Part shown: in pieces, positions 19,191 through 27,832 of the stretch | Layout of the letters: each line of letters opens with the position of its first letter | How positions within the stretch are numbered: position 1 is the first letter of the stretch | Assembly (NCBI GenBank): GCA_014163555.1 | Contig: JACJGO010000014.1 | Location: 62,001 to 126,000 of the forward strand | Source of the DNA: Flavisolibacter longurius | GTDB taxonomy: Bacteria > Bacteroidota > Bacteroidia > Chitinophagales > Chitinophagaceae | Direction of reading: 5' to 3' | Length of the DNA stretch: 64,000 bases | The notes under the pieces: model-generated | Told to the model about the DNA's origin: nothing | The model's input: the letters and a program-made list of their open reading frames with translations, nothing else | Databases searched by the model: none | Translations under genes and position numbers: made by a program

Positions 19191-19535
19191 CTATAGCTTG
19201 TTTCCATCCTTTGGGAACACAATCCAAGGTTTAAATGTTTTAGCTTCTTCAAACGGGAGAGAGCAATATGAAATAATCACGACCACGTCACCAGTCATGC
19301 CTTTGCGGGCAGCCGGTCCGTTAAGGCAACAAACACCGGAACCCCGCTTTCCTTTGATGAGATAGGTATCGAGACGTTCGCCATTGTTGACATTCACAAC
19401 GGTTACTTTTTCGTTCTCAATGAAATTAGCGGCATCCATCAGGTCTTCATCCAGTGTCAGGCTACCTACATAGTGCAGGTTAGCTTCCGTAATTACAGCC
19501 CTGTGAACCTTTGATTTTAAAACAGAAATGTTCAT
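19191..19535 (-). CDS. panD: Aspartate 1-decarboxylase
   Basis: Decarboxylates L-aspartate to beta-alanine for pantothenate synthesis. The 114-residue proenzyme cleaves itself at Gly24-Ser25 in HYVGSLTLD, and Ser25 becomes the pyruvoyl group. Lys9, and the Tyr at about 58 in the LDTYLIKG segment, are also present. I chose the ATG at 19535, ten residues inside a longer frame, because it puts the cleavage site at the standard position 24/25. It follows panC by 38 bases on the same strand, forming a panCD pair. Confidence 0.95.
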   Translation of the reverse strand: MNISVLKSKVHRAVITEANLHYVGSLTLDEDLMDAANFIENEKVTVVNVNNGERLDTYLIKGKRGSGVCCLNGPAARKGMTGDVVVIISYCSLPFEEAKTFKPWIVFPKDGNKL

Positions 19536-19573
19536 AGCAGGTGCAAAGTTAGGCAGGGTACGCAAAGTGAATG

Positions 19574-20413
19574 TTAATTGAGTGGCAGGTTGTCGATCAG
19601 GCGGATATCATCGAGGGAGGCTGCAACCAATGCAATCAGGGATTGAGAGGGACTTTTAGCCGGGAGGAGAGTGCCCGTATCGGCAATTTCAAAATAGTCA
19701 ACCTTAAACCCTTTTGCTGTTAGGGCCTGTTCAGCATTTTTCTTGATGGCTTCCAAAGGCTGATGCGCTAATTCCTGTTTGGCCTTTTGCAAAGCATCGT
19801 AAAGTGCAGGCGCCTTTGCCCTTTGCATAGGGCTCAGCCGCAGGTTGCGGCTGCTCATGGCCAATCCATCTGCTTCACGAATGGTAGGGGCTGTAATCAA
19901 AACAACATCCTGCCGGTTGGTGAGGGAGAGCATTTTTTGTATGACCTGGCATTGCTGGTAATCTTTCTGGCCCAAAAAAAGTTTATCCGGATTAACAATC
20001 TCCAACAGCCGGTCCACCACCTGGCATACGCCCTGGAAATGTCCGGGCCTGTATTGTCCTTCCAGGACTGTCTCCAATGTTCCCAATGCATAGTTTTTTG
20101 CAAGGTAGCCTGACGGGTAAATTTCATCCTTGGATGGCAGAAACAAGACATCGCAACCAGCTTTATGGAGCTGTTCAATGTCTTTTTCAATGGTGATAGG
20201 GTATTTAGAAAAGTCGTCCGGATTGTTGAACTGTGTCGGGTTTACAAAAATGCTGCAGACAACCAGGTCGCTTTCGCTGCCTGCAATTTGCAACAAGGAA
20301 AGGTGGCCATCGTGCAGGGCGCCCATAGTGGGAACGAAACTTACGGTTTTCCCTTCCTGTTGGTGCTGAAATAGATAGTGCGAAAGGCTGGCTGCCTGTT
20401 TGAAAAGAATCAT
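19574..20413 (-). CDS. panC: Pantothenate synthetase
   Basis: Condenses pantoate and beta-alanine with ATP to make pantothenate. The 279-residue length is standard. The family sequences [15 protein letters not shown] (HIGH-type), FVNPTQF and [14 protein letters not shown] are all visible, as is MSSRN in the second half. panD follows 38 bases downstream, so both beta-alanine-dependent steps are encoded together. The gene is divergent from the starch-synthase-like gene, with 88 bases between the start codons. Confidence 0.96.
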   Translation of the reverse strand: MILFKQAASLSHYLFQHQQEGKTVSFVPTMGALHDGHLSLLQIAGSESDLVVCSIFVNPTQFNNPDDFSKYPITIEKDIEQLHKAGCDVLFLPSKDEIYPSGYLAKNYALGTLETVLEGQYRPGHFQGVCQVVDRLLEIVNPDKLFLGQKDYQQCQVIQKMLSLTNRQDVVLITAPTIREADGLAMSSRNLRLSPMQRAKAPALYDALQKAKQELAHQPLEAIKKNAEQALTAKGFKVDYFEIADTGTLLPAKSPSQSLIALVAASLDDIRLIDNLPLN

Positions 20414-20461
20414 GCCGGTGGTTTAGCAACGTGTAAATGATACCGAACAAAAATAAATGCT

Positions 20462-20469
20462 TACCTTTG
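20462..20469 (+). promoter_or_regulatory. -7 element (TACCTTTG)
   Basis: Exact TAnnTTTG match, 32 bases before the ATG at 20502. Confidence 0.55.
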
Positions 20470-20501
20470 CAACCTTTCTGTTTTATCTAAAACACGTATA
20501 A

Positions 20502-21317
20502 ATGTCAGCAAAGAAAAGAATTTTATTTATTGCCAACGAAATGTCTCCTTACCTCGAGTTGACCGAATTTTCAGAAGTAGTAAATAAGCTGGCAATCAAA
20601 GCGAATGATGGCGGATTTGAAGTCCGTTGCATTATGCCACGCTTTGGTGCTATTAACGAACGTCGTCACCGCCTGCATGAGGTGGTGCGTCTTTCAGGTA
20701 TCAACATTTCTATCGATAACGAAGATTTTCCTTTACAGATCAAAGTGGCATCCCTTCCCAATGCCCGTTTGCAGGTATATTTTCTGGACAACGAAGACCT
20801 TTTTAAGCGCAAACATATTTTTACGGACGAGAATGAAAGCTGGTTTGATGACAACGGCTTGCGGACCGTATTTTTCTGTAAAGGCGCTTTGGAAACGGTA
20901 AAAAAATTCGGCTGGCCTCCTGATATCATTCACTGCAGTGGATGGATGACTGGCCTGATTCCTATGTACCTGAAAACGGTGTATAAAAAAGAGCCTGTCT
21001 TTGCACACAGCAAAGTTATTTATACCATTGGGCAAACAACCTTCAAAGAAAAGCTGGAAGCGGATTTCCTGAAAAAAGCACAGATTGGCACCATGCTAAA
21101 AGACAAGGATTTTGAACCTTTTAAAGATGCCAACAACCAGTCCCTGATGCGGATTGGCGCTACGTATGCCGATGCCATCACTTTTGGTTCAGATAGCCCC
21201 GACAAAAAGCTGGTTGAAGAGTTCGCGAAAGTGAAAGGCAAGAAGACGTTACCCTATAATGAAGAATCTGATTTAACAGACTATTTACAACTGTATGGCG
21301 ATCTTGCGAGCAAGTAA
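20502..21317 (+). CDS. Orphan starch-synthase-like (GT5 N-domain) protein
   Basis: A 271-residue protein resembling only the N-terminal Rossmann domain of GT5 glycogen/starch synthases (RILFIANEMSPY, DIIHCSGWMTGLIPMYL). The C-terminal GT-B domain is absent. The ADP-glucose-binding K-x-GGL segment that should follow the first strand reads LELTEFSEVV here, so the key lysine and glycines are missing. Catalysis as a synthase is therefore unlikely; a regulatory or binding role is inferred. Databases often label such proteins glycogen synthase. The gene sits between panC and a DUF4270 lipoprotein, 30 bases before the latter, possibly in one transcript. Confidence 0.8.
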   Translation: MSAKKRILFIANEMSPYLELTEFSEVVNKLAIKANDGGFEVRCIMPRFGAINERRHRLHEVVRLSGINISIDNEDFPLQIKVASLPNARLQVYFLDNEDLFKRKHIFTDENESWFDDNGLRTVFFCKGALETVKKFGWPPDIIHCSGWMTGLIPMYLKTVYKKEPVFAHSKVIYTIGQTTFKEKLEADFLKKAQIGTMLKDKDFEPFKDANNQSLMRIGATYADAITFGSDSPDKKLVEEFAKVKGKKTLPYNEESDLTDYLQLYGDLASK

Positions 21318-21347
21318 TTTTATCTACTCACAGATTAATTGTTGGAT

Positions 21348-22763
21348 GTGAAGCTCAAAGTTTTGGCCGCTCTTCTTCCGTTTGGATTTGCTTTTTTTCT
21401 TTACTCCTGCACAAAACTAAATGAGCCCACAGAACTAGGCGATGAACTGTTACCGGTTGTTGATAATGTAAATACATTCGATACAACACTGGAACTTCAG
21501 GCGAGTTATTATCCGTTTAATGATTCCAGCCGTAACCTGATCAGCGAGAACATGGCCCTTGGTAAAATCAACGATCCGGTTTTTGGTACCACCACTGCGG
21601 ATATGTATTTTAATCTAAGCAGCCGGGTGTACAATGCTTCTCCGTTTTATAATAAAGATTCTGTACTTGGCATTGATTCGGTTTTCCTGACATTGGCATA
21701 TGCCGGGTCATATGGTGATACAGCTAGCGGAAGCAGCCGGGTAAATGTTGATGTGGCAGAAATTCTTCAGGATAATGGCTTTAACGATACAACACTTTAT
21801 CGTTATGATCAATCCGGATTTACCACCGGTCCAGTTTTAGGAACCACCACTTTTACACCGTCACAGTTTAAAGATACCATCACGCTGATCCAGAAAAGAG
21901 ATACCACAAAACTGGTGAATGTGTTGCGCATAAAGCTTTCCAATTCGTTAGGACAAAAGCTTGCACAATTTGATACTACCGGTAATGGCGGGTACAAAAG
22001 CGATTCGCTTTTCCGAACCCTGTTCCGTGGATTGGCTGTAAAAACTACAGATGTTAGTGGTCCCGGCGTATTGTCTTATTTCAATCCTGGCAACACAGTG
22101 TCTTCCTTAACGGTTTATTACCGCTACACAAAAGACGGTGTGAAGGATACTTCGTCAGCCGTTTTTCAGCACCTGACGTATAGCCAGGCCAATTCCATTC
22201 GGCGGACGGCAGGTGGGGAGTACCTGGCAAATCTGGCTAAGACCAATTCGGATCAATTGTATATTCAATCCGCTCCCCAAGGGTCGTATGTGGCCATTTC
22301 TGCTCCCGGCCTCAGTACTTTTCCAAATAAGATTATTCATCGTGCAGAACTGATTGCGGTAAAACTACCTTCTGCCGCAGAAAATATTTTTACTGTTCCA
22401 AACCGGTTGTTGCTTGATCATAAAGGGCCCACGGATACTGCATTTTTGTTCAGCCAGGATATCCAGATCGAAGCTTCCGGATCACTGAATCTCTCCCAAT
22501 TTGGCGGCACCCTGCGAAACGATAACAGTTACCGTTTCAACATAACCCGCTATTTACAAAGTATTGTTACCCGCAATGATCGAAACGATACGCTGCGTTT
22601 GTATGCACCGTTGCGCAGTACGCTTTTTGCCAAAACCATTGGGCAATATGTTTCCATAACGAACCTGTCCAATATTGCGGCCGGCCGGGTTGTGCTGGCA
22701 GGTGTTAACCATCCCAATCCTGCATCACGCCTTCGCTTGCGCATAATTTATTCCAACTTATAA
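21348..22763 (+). CDS. DUF4270 lipoprotein
   Basis: A 471-residue exported lipoprotein of the Bacteroidota DUF4270 family, whose function is unknown. The signal peptide ends in the lipobox LYSC, followed by TKLNEPTELGDELLP, typical of the family start. The rest is beta-rich and threonine/serine-rich, including FNDSSRNLISENMALGKIND and a C-terminal PNPASRLRLRIIYS. No ATG is available: I chose the GTG at 21348 directly before the signal peptide, with a TTG at 21339 as an alternative. It follows the starch-synthase-like gene and ends 4 bases before the terminator stem that carries the metK -7 element. Confidence 0.82.
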   Translation: MKLKVLAALLPFGFAFFLYSCTKLNEPTELGDELLPVVDNVNTFDTTLELQASYYPFNDSSRNLISENMALGKINDPVFGTTTADMYFNLSSRVYNASPFYNKDSVLGIDSVFLTLAYAGSYGDTASGSSRVNVDVAEILQDNGFNDTTLYRYDQSGFTTGPVLGTTTFTPSQFKDTITLIQKRDTTKLVNVLRIKLSNSLGQKLAQFDTTGNGGYKSDSLFRTLFRGLAVKTTDVSGPGVLSYFNPGNTVSSLTVYYRYTKDGVKDTSSAVFQHLTYSQANSIRRTAGGEYLANLAKTNSDQLYIQSAPQGSYVAISAPGLSTFPNKIIHRAELIAVKLPSAAENIFTVPNRLLLDHKGPTDTAFLFSQDIQIEASGSLNLSQFGGTLRNDNSYRFNITRYLQSIVTRNDRNDTLRLYAPLRSTLFAKTIGQYVSITNLSNIAAGRVVLAGVNHPNPASRLRLRIIYSNL

Positions 22764-22766
22764 TGT

Positions 22767-22804
22767 AATCGGGTGCTTATATTTGCACCCGATTTTCATT
22801 TTTT
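22767..22804 (+). terminator. Intrinsic terminator of the DUF4270 gene
   Basis: A perfect 10-bp stem (22767-22776 with 22785-22794) closes an 8-base loop TTATATTT, followed by a T-rich tract (TTTTCATTTTTT). The loop and the first base of the right arm form a promoter-like -7 element for metK. Confidence 0.85.
22778..22785 (+). promoter_or_regulatory. -7 element (TATATTTG) of metK inside a terminator loop
   Basis: Exact TAnnTTTG match, 64 bases before the metK ATG. It occupies the loop of the upstream terminator hairpin. No SAM riboswitch was recognised in the short leader. Confidence 0.6.
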
Positions 22805-22849
22805 CACAGGAAGAAAAACTTACCAAACCACAAATCTAAACTTCACTGA

Positions 22850-24103
22850 ATGCCTTATTTATTTACATCTGAAAGTGTTTCAGAAGGCCATCCCGACAAG
22901 GTTGCCGACCAGATTTCCGATGCCCTTATTGATCATTTCCTGGCGTTTGACCCTAATTCAAAAGTTGCTTGTGAAACGCTTGTTACAACCGGTCAGGTAG
23001 TATTGGCAGGTGAGGTCAAATCAAAAGCTTACCTCGATGTGCAGGAAATTGCCCGCCAGGTCATTCGCCGCATTGGTTATACCAAAAGCGAATACATGTT
23101 TGAAGCCAACTCCTGTGGAGTGCTTTCGGCCATTCACGAGCAATCATCCGATATCAATCAGGGTGTTGACCGTAAGAAAAAAGAAGAGCAGGGTGCTGGT
23201 GACCAGGGTATGATGTTTGGCTATGCTACAGCAGAAACAGAAGATTATATGCCGCTGGCACTTGACCTGGCACATAAGCTTTTGCAGGAGCTGGCTTCCC
23301 TTCGCCGTGAAAATAAGCAGATCAAATACCTTCGTCCGGATGCAAAAAGCCAGGTTACGCTGGAATATGATGATAACAACCGCCCCATGCGGATTGATGC
23401 CATTGTAATTTCTACCCAGCATGATGATTTTGATACAGAAGCCAAAATGCAGGAGCGTATCAATAAAGATATCATCTCGATCCTGATCCCCCGTGTCAAG
23501 TCAAAATATAAAAAATACGCAAAACTGTTCAACGACCAGATCAAGTATCACATCAACCCAACTGGTAAGTTTGTGATTGGGGGTCCGCACGGCGATACAG
23601 GTCTTACCGGCCGCAAGATCATCGTTGATACCTATGGTGGCAAGGGTGCTCACGGCGGTGGCGCTTTCAGCGGAAAAGATCCTTCTAAAGTTGACCGTTC
23701 GGCAGCCTATGCTACCCGGCACATTGCCAAAAACCTGGTAGCTGCCGGAGTTTGTGATGAAGTGCTTGTTCAGGTATCGTATGCCATTGGGGTAGCCCAG
23801 CCAATGGGTATTTATGTGAATACATACGGCACGGCTAAGGTTGACATGACAGATGGTGAAATTGCCAAGACGGTGGAAAGCATTTTCGATATGCGTCCTT
23901 ACTTTATAGAGCAACGCCTGAAACTGCGCACACCTATTTACAGCGAAACCGCTGCCTATGGCCACATGGGTCGTAAACCCGAAGTTGTAACAAAAGAATT
24001 CTTTTCTCCGGATGGTAAAACCATCAAGAAAAAAGTGGAGCTGTTTACCTGGGAAAAACTCGATTATGTTGCCAAGGTGAAAAAAGCCTTCGGTATCCGA
24101 TAA
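22850..24103 (+). CDS. metK: S-adenosylmethionine synthetase
   Basis: Makes S-adenosylmethionine from methionine and ATP. The 417-residue length fits the family. Visible signatures are [17 protein letters not shown] at the N-terminus, the [13 protein letters not shown] loop and [17 protein letters not shown], which hold the ATP, phosphate and metal ligands. A strong terminator follows, so metK is a single transcription unit. Its promoter overlaps the upstream gene's terminator, which may link the two transcription units. Product and start are secure. Confidence 0.97.
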   Translation: MPYLFTSESVSEGHPDKVADQISDALIDHFLAFDPNSKVACETLVTTGQVVLAGEVKSKAYLDVQEIARQVIRRIGYTKSEYMFEANSCGVLSAIHEQSSDINQGVDRKKKEEQGAGDQGMMFGYATAETEDYMPLALDLAHKLLQELASLRRENKQIKYLRPDAKSQVTLEYDDNNRPMRIDAIVISTQHDDFDTEAKMQERINKDIISILIPRVKSKYKKYAKLFNDQIKYHINPTGKFVIGGPHGDTGLTGRKIIVDTYGGKGAHGGGAFSGKDPSKVDRSAAYATRHIAKNLVAAGVCDEVLVQVSYAIGVAQPMGIYVNTYGTAKVDMTDGEIAKTVESIFDMRPYFIEQRLKLRTPIYSETAAYGHMGRKPEVVTKEFFSPDGKTIKKKVELFTWEKLDYVAKVKKAFGIR

Positions 24104-24107
24104 ACGA

Positions 24108-24133
24108 AAAGGGTTGCGTTGCAGCCCTTTTTT
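24108..24133 (+). terminator. Intrinsic terminator of metK
   Basis: GGGTTGC (24111-24117) and GCAGCCC (24121-24127) pair around a 3-base loop, followed by six T. Confidence 0.88.
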
Positions 24134-24159
24134 GTGCCGTTACGGAAGGTGTCAAAAAA

Positions 24160-24177
24160 TATACTTATCTTAGTATA
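24160..24177. promoter_or_regulatory. Palindrome overlapping the toxin-antitoxin promoter
   Basis: TATACT (24160-24165) and AGTATA (24172-24177) form a perfect inverted repeat around TATCTT. The centre and right arm read TATCTTAG, one base from the -7 consensus. The site ends 10 bases before the antitoxin ATG, where an autorepressor operator is expected. Confidence 0.5.
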
Positions 24178-24187
24178 AAATTAAACT

Positions 24188-24652
24188 ATGCAGGCAAAAG
24201 AAGCAGCCGTGGTGTACCAGACCCTGAACCCGCTTACCAGGGTTTCTTCCAAGCGGGCAAAAGTAATTCCGGTCTATCAATGGAACTCATTTGACAAGAT
24301 CGATGCCATTAAAGAGGGGGTCTCCAAAGAAGAACTGGAAAACCTGAAAAACGGCGCCGAACTGGATTATGATACACTGGCAACTTTATTGAATGTGGCC
24401 AAAGCCACACTTCATGGGAAAAAAGGCAAGGCAAAATTCGATCAATACATCAGCGAACGGATCTTTCTGCTGGCCGATCTTTATTCGTACGGCTATGAAG
24501 TTTTTGGCGATCGCCAGAAGTTCAATACCTGGATGAAAAAAGAAAACAGGGCCCTCGGTGGCATTACGCCGTTAAGCCTCATTGATACACTCTACGGCAT
24601 AGAAGAAGTGCGCCACCTTATTGGAAGAATCGAATACGGAGTGTATAGCTGA
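24188..24652 (+). CDS. Xre/ParS-type antitoxin of a RES toxin-antitoxin pair
   Basis: A 154-residue protein of the Xre/MbcA/ParS-like antitoxin group that neutralises RES toxins. A helical N-terminal DNA-binding region (about 35-90, with KEGVSKEELENLKNG) precedes the C-terminal DUF2384 toxin-binding domain (YEVFGDRQKFNTWMKKENRA then LGGITPLSLIDTLYGIEEV), whose pattern is diagnostic. The stop shares one base with the toxin start codon, so the pair is translationally coupled. The palindrome just upstream is the likely autoregulatory operator. It sits between housekeeping genes, as acquired TA pairs often do. Confidence 0.9.
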   Translation: MQAKEAAVVYQTLNPLTRVSSKRAKVIPVYQWNSFDKIDAIKEGVSKEELENLKNGAELDYDTLATLLNVAKATLHGKKGKAKFDQYISERIFLLADLYSYGYEVFGDRQKFNTWMKKENRALGGITPLSLIDTLYGIEEVRHLIGRIEYGVYS

Positions 24653-25101
24653 TGATTGTTTACCATTTGGGAAGCACAAAATTTGCCCGCCAACTGACAG
24701 GAGAGGGGGCAAAGTTGCACGGAGGCCGGTGGAATAATATTGGCCAACCTTGTATATACGCTTCCGGAGCCAAATCGCTTTGCGTGCTGGAATATGCCGC
24801 TAATGTGTCTATCGATGAAATGAATCCCAATCTTTCGTTTACCGCCTACGAGATACCGAATGATAGCTGGGCTGTTTTTACCCCAAAAGATTTGCCAGCA
24901 GGCTGGCAGGATGTGCCCTCTCCGGCAGAAGTGAAAGAATGGGGTACACGGCAACTGCAGAAACACCTGGCCCTGCGTCTCCCTTCGGTGATTGTTCCCT
25001 CTGAATACAACTTTCTCCTGAATCCCTTACACCCGGATTTCAGAAATGTGCGCATTATAGAAGTAGAGCCCTTTACTTTTGACAGGCGAATCAAAAAATA
25101 A
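24652..25101 (+). CDS. RES-domain toxin (NAD+ degrading)
   Basis: A 149-residue RES-domain toxin. Characterised members deplete NAD+ by phosphorolysis or hydrolysis. The conserved polar residues are present: Arg26 in HGGRWNN, Tyr36 in PCIYAS, Glu47 in VLEYAA, and Ser117 with Asn residues in PSEYNFLLNPLHPDF. The toxin therefore looks intact. The start codon overlaps the antitoxin stop by one base. The downstream rRNA methyltransferase begins seven bases later, so transcription from the TA promoter may continue into it. Confidence 0.9.
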   Translation: MIVYHLGSTKFARQLTGEGAKLHGGRWNNIGQPCIYASGAKSLCVLEYAANVSIDEMNPNLSFTAYEIPNDSWAVFTPKDLPAGWQDVPSPAEVKEWGTRQLQKHLALRLPSVIVPSEYNFLLNPLHPDFRNVRIIEVEPFTFDRRIKK

Positions 25102-25108
25102 TATTCAG

Positions 25109-25879
25109 TTGAAACAATTCAGATCACAACAGCGGCCGAAGAAGTCTTCTCTTGTTATTGGCCGCCGGGCCGTAAAAGAGGCGTTGAAAGGGGGGATGGC
25201 GCTGGAGCGCATTTACCTGCAAAACGACAGCGGCGGAAAAGAACTCACCGAAATAAGCCAACTGGCCGTGCAACAAAAGGTTCCTGTCAACAAGGTGCCT
25301 GCGGCCAAATTAAACAGTTTCAATGTTGGTGAGCATGAAGGCTGTGTGGCCATGCTCTCACGGGTTCACTACCAGGATTTGCAGGAAGTAATTTCATTTG
25401 TGGTGGAAAAAGGCGAAACGCCTCTCTTCTTGATCCTGGATGGGATAACGGATATCCGCAACATTGGTGGTATTGCACGAACCGCGCTTTGTACAGGCGT
25501 GCAGGCGATTATCATCCCTGAAAAAGGTGTAGGCATGCTGAATGAAGATGCCATCCTGACGTCTGCCGGAGCATTGGAAAAAATAGCTGTTTGCCGGGTG
25601 GGGAGTTTACTCAAAGCAGTGGATGAATTGCACCTGAATGGCATAAAGGTCCTGGCCAGTGAAATGACAGCACAAACATCTATTTTCAATATCGATTTTA
25701 CCTTTCCTGCTGCCATTATCATGGGCAGTGAAGAAAAGGGCATTTATCCGGCTTTATTGAAAGCAAGTGATGAACGCTTCCAGATTCCGATGGCCAATGA
25801 TTTTGAATCGCTGAATGTTTCTGTAGCCACTGGCATGATTCTCTATGAGGCCATGAAACAACGGTTGTTTGCTAAATGA
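25109..25879 (+). CDS. rlmB: TrmH/SpoU family RNA 2'-O-methyltransferase (RlmB type)
   Basis: A 256-residue SPOUT methyltransferase, probably methylating the ribose of G2251 in 23S rRNA. The N-terminal L30e-like substrate-binding domain (VIGRRAVKEALKGG) is followed by the trefoil-knot domain with its three motifs: DGITDIRNIGGIARTA, IIMGSEEKGIYP and LNVSVATGMILYE. I took the TTG at 25109 as the start; an in-frame TTG at 25079 would overlap the toxin gene. It is followed seven bases later by the HMG-CoA lyase gene. The exact target nucleotide is inferred from similarity. Confidence 0.88.
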   Translation: MKQFRSQQRPKKSSLVIGRRAVKEALKGGMALERIYLQNDSGGKELTEISQLAVQQKVPVNKVPAAKLNSFNVGEHEGCVAMLSRVHYQDLQEVISFVVEKGETPLFLILDGITDIRNIGGIARTALCTGVQAIIIPEKGVGMLNEDAILTSAGALEKIAVCRVGSLLKAVDELHLNGIKVLASEMTAQTSIFNIDFTFPAAIIMGSEEKGIYPALLKASDERFQIPMANDFESLNVSVATGMILYEAMKQRLFAK

Positions 25880-25885
25880 TTTTTC

Positions 25886-26749
25886 ATGAAGGAAAACAAT
25901 TTCATCCAGGTAATTGAATGTCCCCGCGACGCCATACAAGGGTGGCCACACCTTATACCCACAGAAAAAAAGATTGCTTATCTCAATTCCTTATTGCAGG
26001 TAGGGTTTGATACGATTGATTTCGGGTCATTTGTCTCGCCAAAAACGATCCCGCAGATGGCTGATACCAAAGAGGTCATCAGGGGATTAAAGGTTTCGCA
26101 AACTAACTCAAAACTGCTGGCTATTGTTGCCAACGAACGAGGAGCAGAAGAGGCCGTACACTATGATGAAATTTCCTGCCTGGGTTTTCCATTTTCTATT
26201 TCGGAAACCTTTCAGCAGCGGAATACAAACAGTTCAATGGAAGAAAGTGTATGCCGTGTAGATGCGATCCAGGCACTCTGCGAACAGCAAAAGAAAACGC
26301 TTGTTGTCTACCTCAGTATGGGCTTTGGAAATCCTTACGGCGATCCGTACAACGAAGAAATTTTATTGCTATGGGCAGAAAAAATGGTGGAAAAAGGTGT
26401 CAGCATTATTTCGCTGGCCGATACGGTTGGCCTGGCTACGCCAGAGCAAATTTCATTTGCCTTGCAAACACTGATCCCGCATTTTCCGCTTACAAGCTTT
26501 GGTGTTCATTTGCACTCCACACCCGACAACTGGAAGCCGAAACTGGAAGCGGCACTCAATGCCGGATGTACCCGCATTGATGGAGCGCTGCTGGGGATCG
26601 GTGGTTGCCCTATGGCCGGTAATAGCCTGGTGGGAAACATGAATACGGAATGGATTGTTTCCTCTCTGCAGGAAAATAATAAAGCGATTCCCATCAACAG
26701 GGAAGCCTATAAAAAGAGCCTGCAACTGGCCAAAGAGATCTTCGTGTAA
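25886..26749 (+). CDS. Hydroxymethylglutaryl-CoA lyase
   Basis: Cleaves HMG-CoA to acetyl-CoA and acetoacetate in leucine degradation. The 287-residue TIM-barrel protein shows the substrate-binding ECPRDAIQG near the N-terminus, FGSFVSPKTIPQMAD, GVHLHSTPDNW (metal-binding HxH) and the catalytic loop GGCPMAGNSLVGN. Several motifs depart slightly from the classic enzyme: CPRD for PRDG-type sequence and PMAGNS for PYAPGA-type. The reaction is therefore likely but a related DRE-TIM lyase is possible. It lies directly behind rlmB and 23 bases ahead of the GSCFA gene. Confidence 0.85.
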   Translation: MKENNFIQVIECPRDAIQGWPHLIPTEKKIAYLNSLLQVGFDTIDFGSFVSPKTIPQMADTKEVIRGLKVSQTNSKLLAIVANERGAEEAVHYDEISCLGFPFSISETFQQRNTNSSMEESVCRVDAIQALCEQQKKTLVVYLSMGFGNPYGDPYNEEILLLWAEKMVEKGVSIISLADTVGLATPEQISFALQTLIPHFPLTSFGVHLHSTPDNWKPKLEAALNAGCTRIDGALLGIGGCPMAGNSLVGNMNTEWIVSSLQENNKAIPINREAYKKSLQLAKEIFV

Positions 26750-26772
26750 TTCTTGTAAAAATTCGTGTTTAA

Positions 26773-27771
26773 ATGAAGTTTCGATTTGAGTTCCCGATAA
26801 AAAAATTACCGCATCCCATCACGCACAAGCAAAAACTTATGCTGATGGGTTCCTGTTTTACCGAAAATATCGGGGAGAAACTCGACCGGTTCAAGTTTAC
26901 CACTCTACAGAATCCAAATGGCATTTTATTCAACCCGGTTAGTGTGGCTGAAGCGCTGACAGATTATATTGAAAATAGAGTTTTTCATCAAGAAGATTTG
27001 TTTCATTACAACGAAGGCTGGCATAGCTGGAAACACCACAGCCGTTTCTCCGGCATTAAAGCAGAAGAGGCATTGGATAAGATCAATACCTCCACTTCAA
27101 CGGCCCATCAATTTTTACAAGAAAGCGATTACCTTATAATCACCTTGGGGTCTTCATGGGTATATACACTAACAGAAAAAGCAACTAATGCAATTGTCAG
27201 TTCGGTAGCAGCCAACAATCACAAAGCACCAGCCGACTGGTTTTCCCGAAAGCTGCTGCAACCGGAAGATGTGCTTAGGGTATTGGATAATATAATTCAC
27301 CGGCTGTTTCACTTTAACGCCAGACTCAAAATAATTTTTACCATCAGTCCTGTTCGGCACCTGCGGGAGGGCGTGGTGGAAAACAATCGCAGCAAGGCTG
27401 GTTTGATCCAGGCCGTTCATCACCTCGTAGATAAATTTGAACGCCTGTTTTATTTCCCGGCATATGAACTTGTAATCGACGACTTGCGGGATTACCGGTT
27501 TTATGCTGAAGACCTTGTGCATCCCAACTATTTTGCCACGCAATATGTTTGGGAAAAACTGGTAGATGCCTGCATGGATGAAAAGACAAAAAGCCTTATG
27601 GAAGAGATCCATACCATCAACCTGGCTTTCCAGCACCGGGCATTTAATCCTTCTTCATCGCAGCACAAGCAGTTTCTGAAAAAATCGTATGAGAAGACGT
27701 TTGCACTTCAACAGCAGGCACCGTTTTTAGACCTGCAAAGGGAGATATCATTTTTTCAGAATGGTATATAA
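26773..27771 (+). CDS. GSCFA domain protein
   Basis: A 332-residue protein named for its GSCFA motif, seen here as LMGSCFTENIGEKL at about 19-32. The family is SGNH-hydrolase-like and common in Bacteroidota, with unknown substrate. Further blocks typical of this fold are ITLGSSWVYTL, ISPVRHLREG and the C-terminal DLVHPNYFATQYVW that carries the catalytic Asp/His pair. There is no signal peptide, so it is probably cytosolic. It is the last gene of a run beginning with rlmB. Confidence 0.88.
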   Translation: MKFRFEFPIKKLPHPITHKQKLMLMGSCFTENIGEKLDRFKFTTLQNPNGILFNPVSVAEALTDYIENRVFHQEDLFHYNEGWHSWKHHSRFSGIKAEEALDKINTSTSTAHQFLQESDYLIITLGSSWVYTLTEKATNAIVSSVAANNHKAPADWFSRKLLQPEDVLRVLDNIIHRLFHFNARLKIIFTISPVRHLREGVVENNRSKAGLIQAVHHLVDKFERLFYFPAYELVIDDLRDYRFYAEDLVHPNYFATQYVWEKLVDACMDEKTKSLMEEIHTINLAFQHRAFNPSSSQHKQFLKKSYEKTFALQQQAPFLDLQREISFFQNGI

Positions 27772-27832
27772 TTAGTCAAAACAAATGATATGATTAATTT
27801 GAGCCGTGAATCAGGTTTTGACATTATACTTC

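Noticed and set aside
22792-22849. SAM riboswitch before metK
   Set aside because: The leader is short and AT-rich, with no SAM-I or SAM-II core visible.
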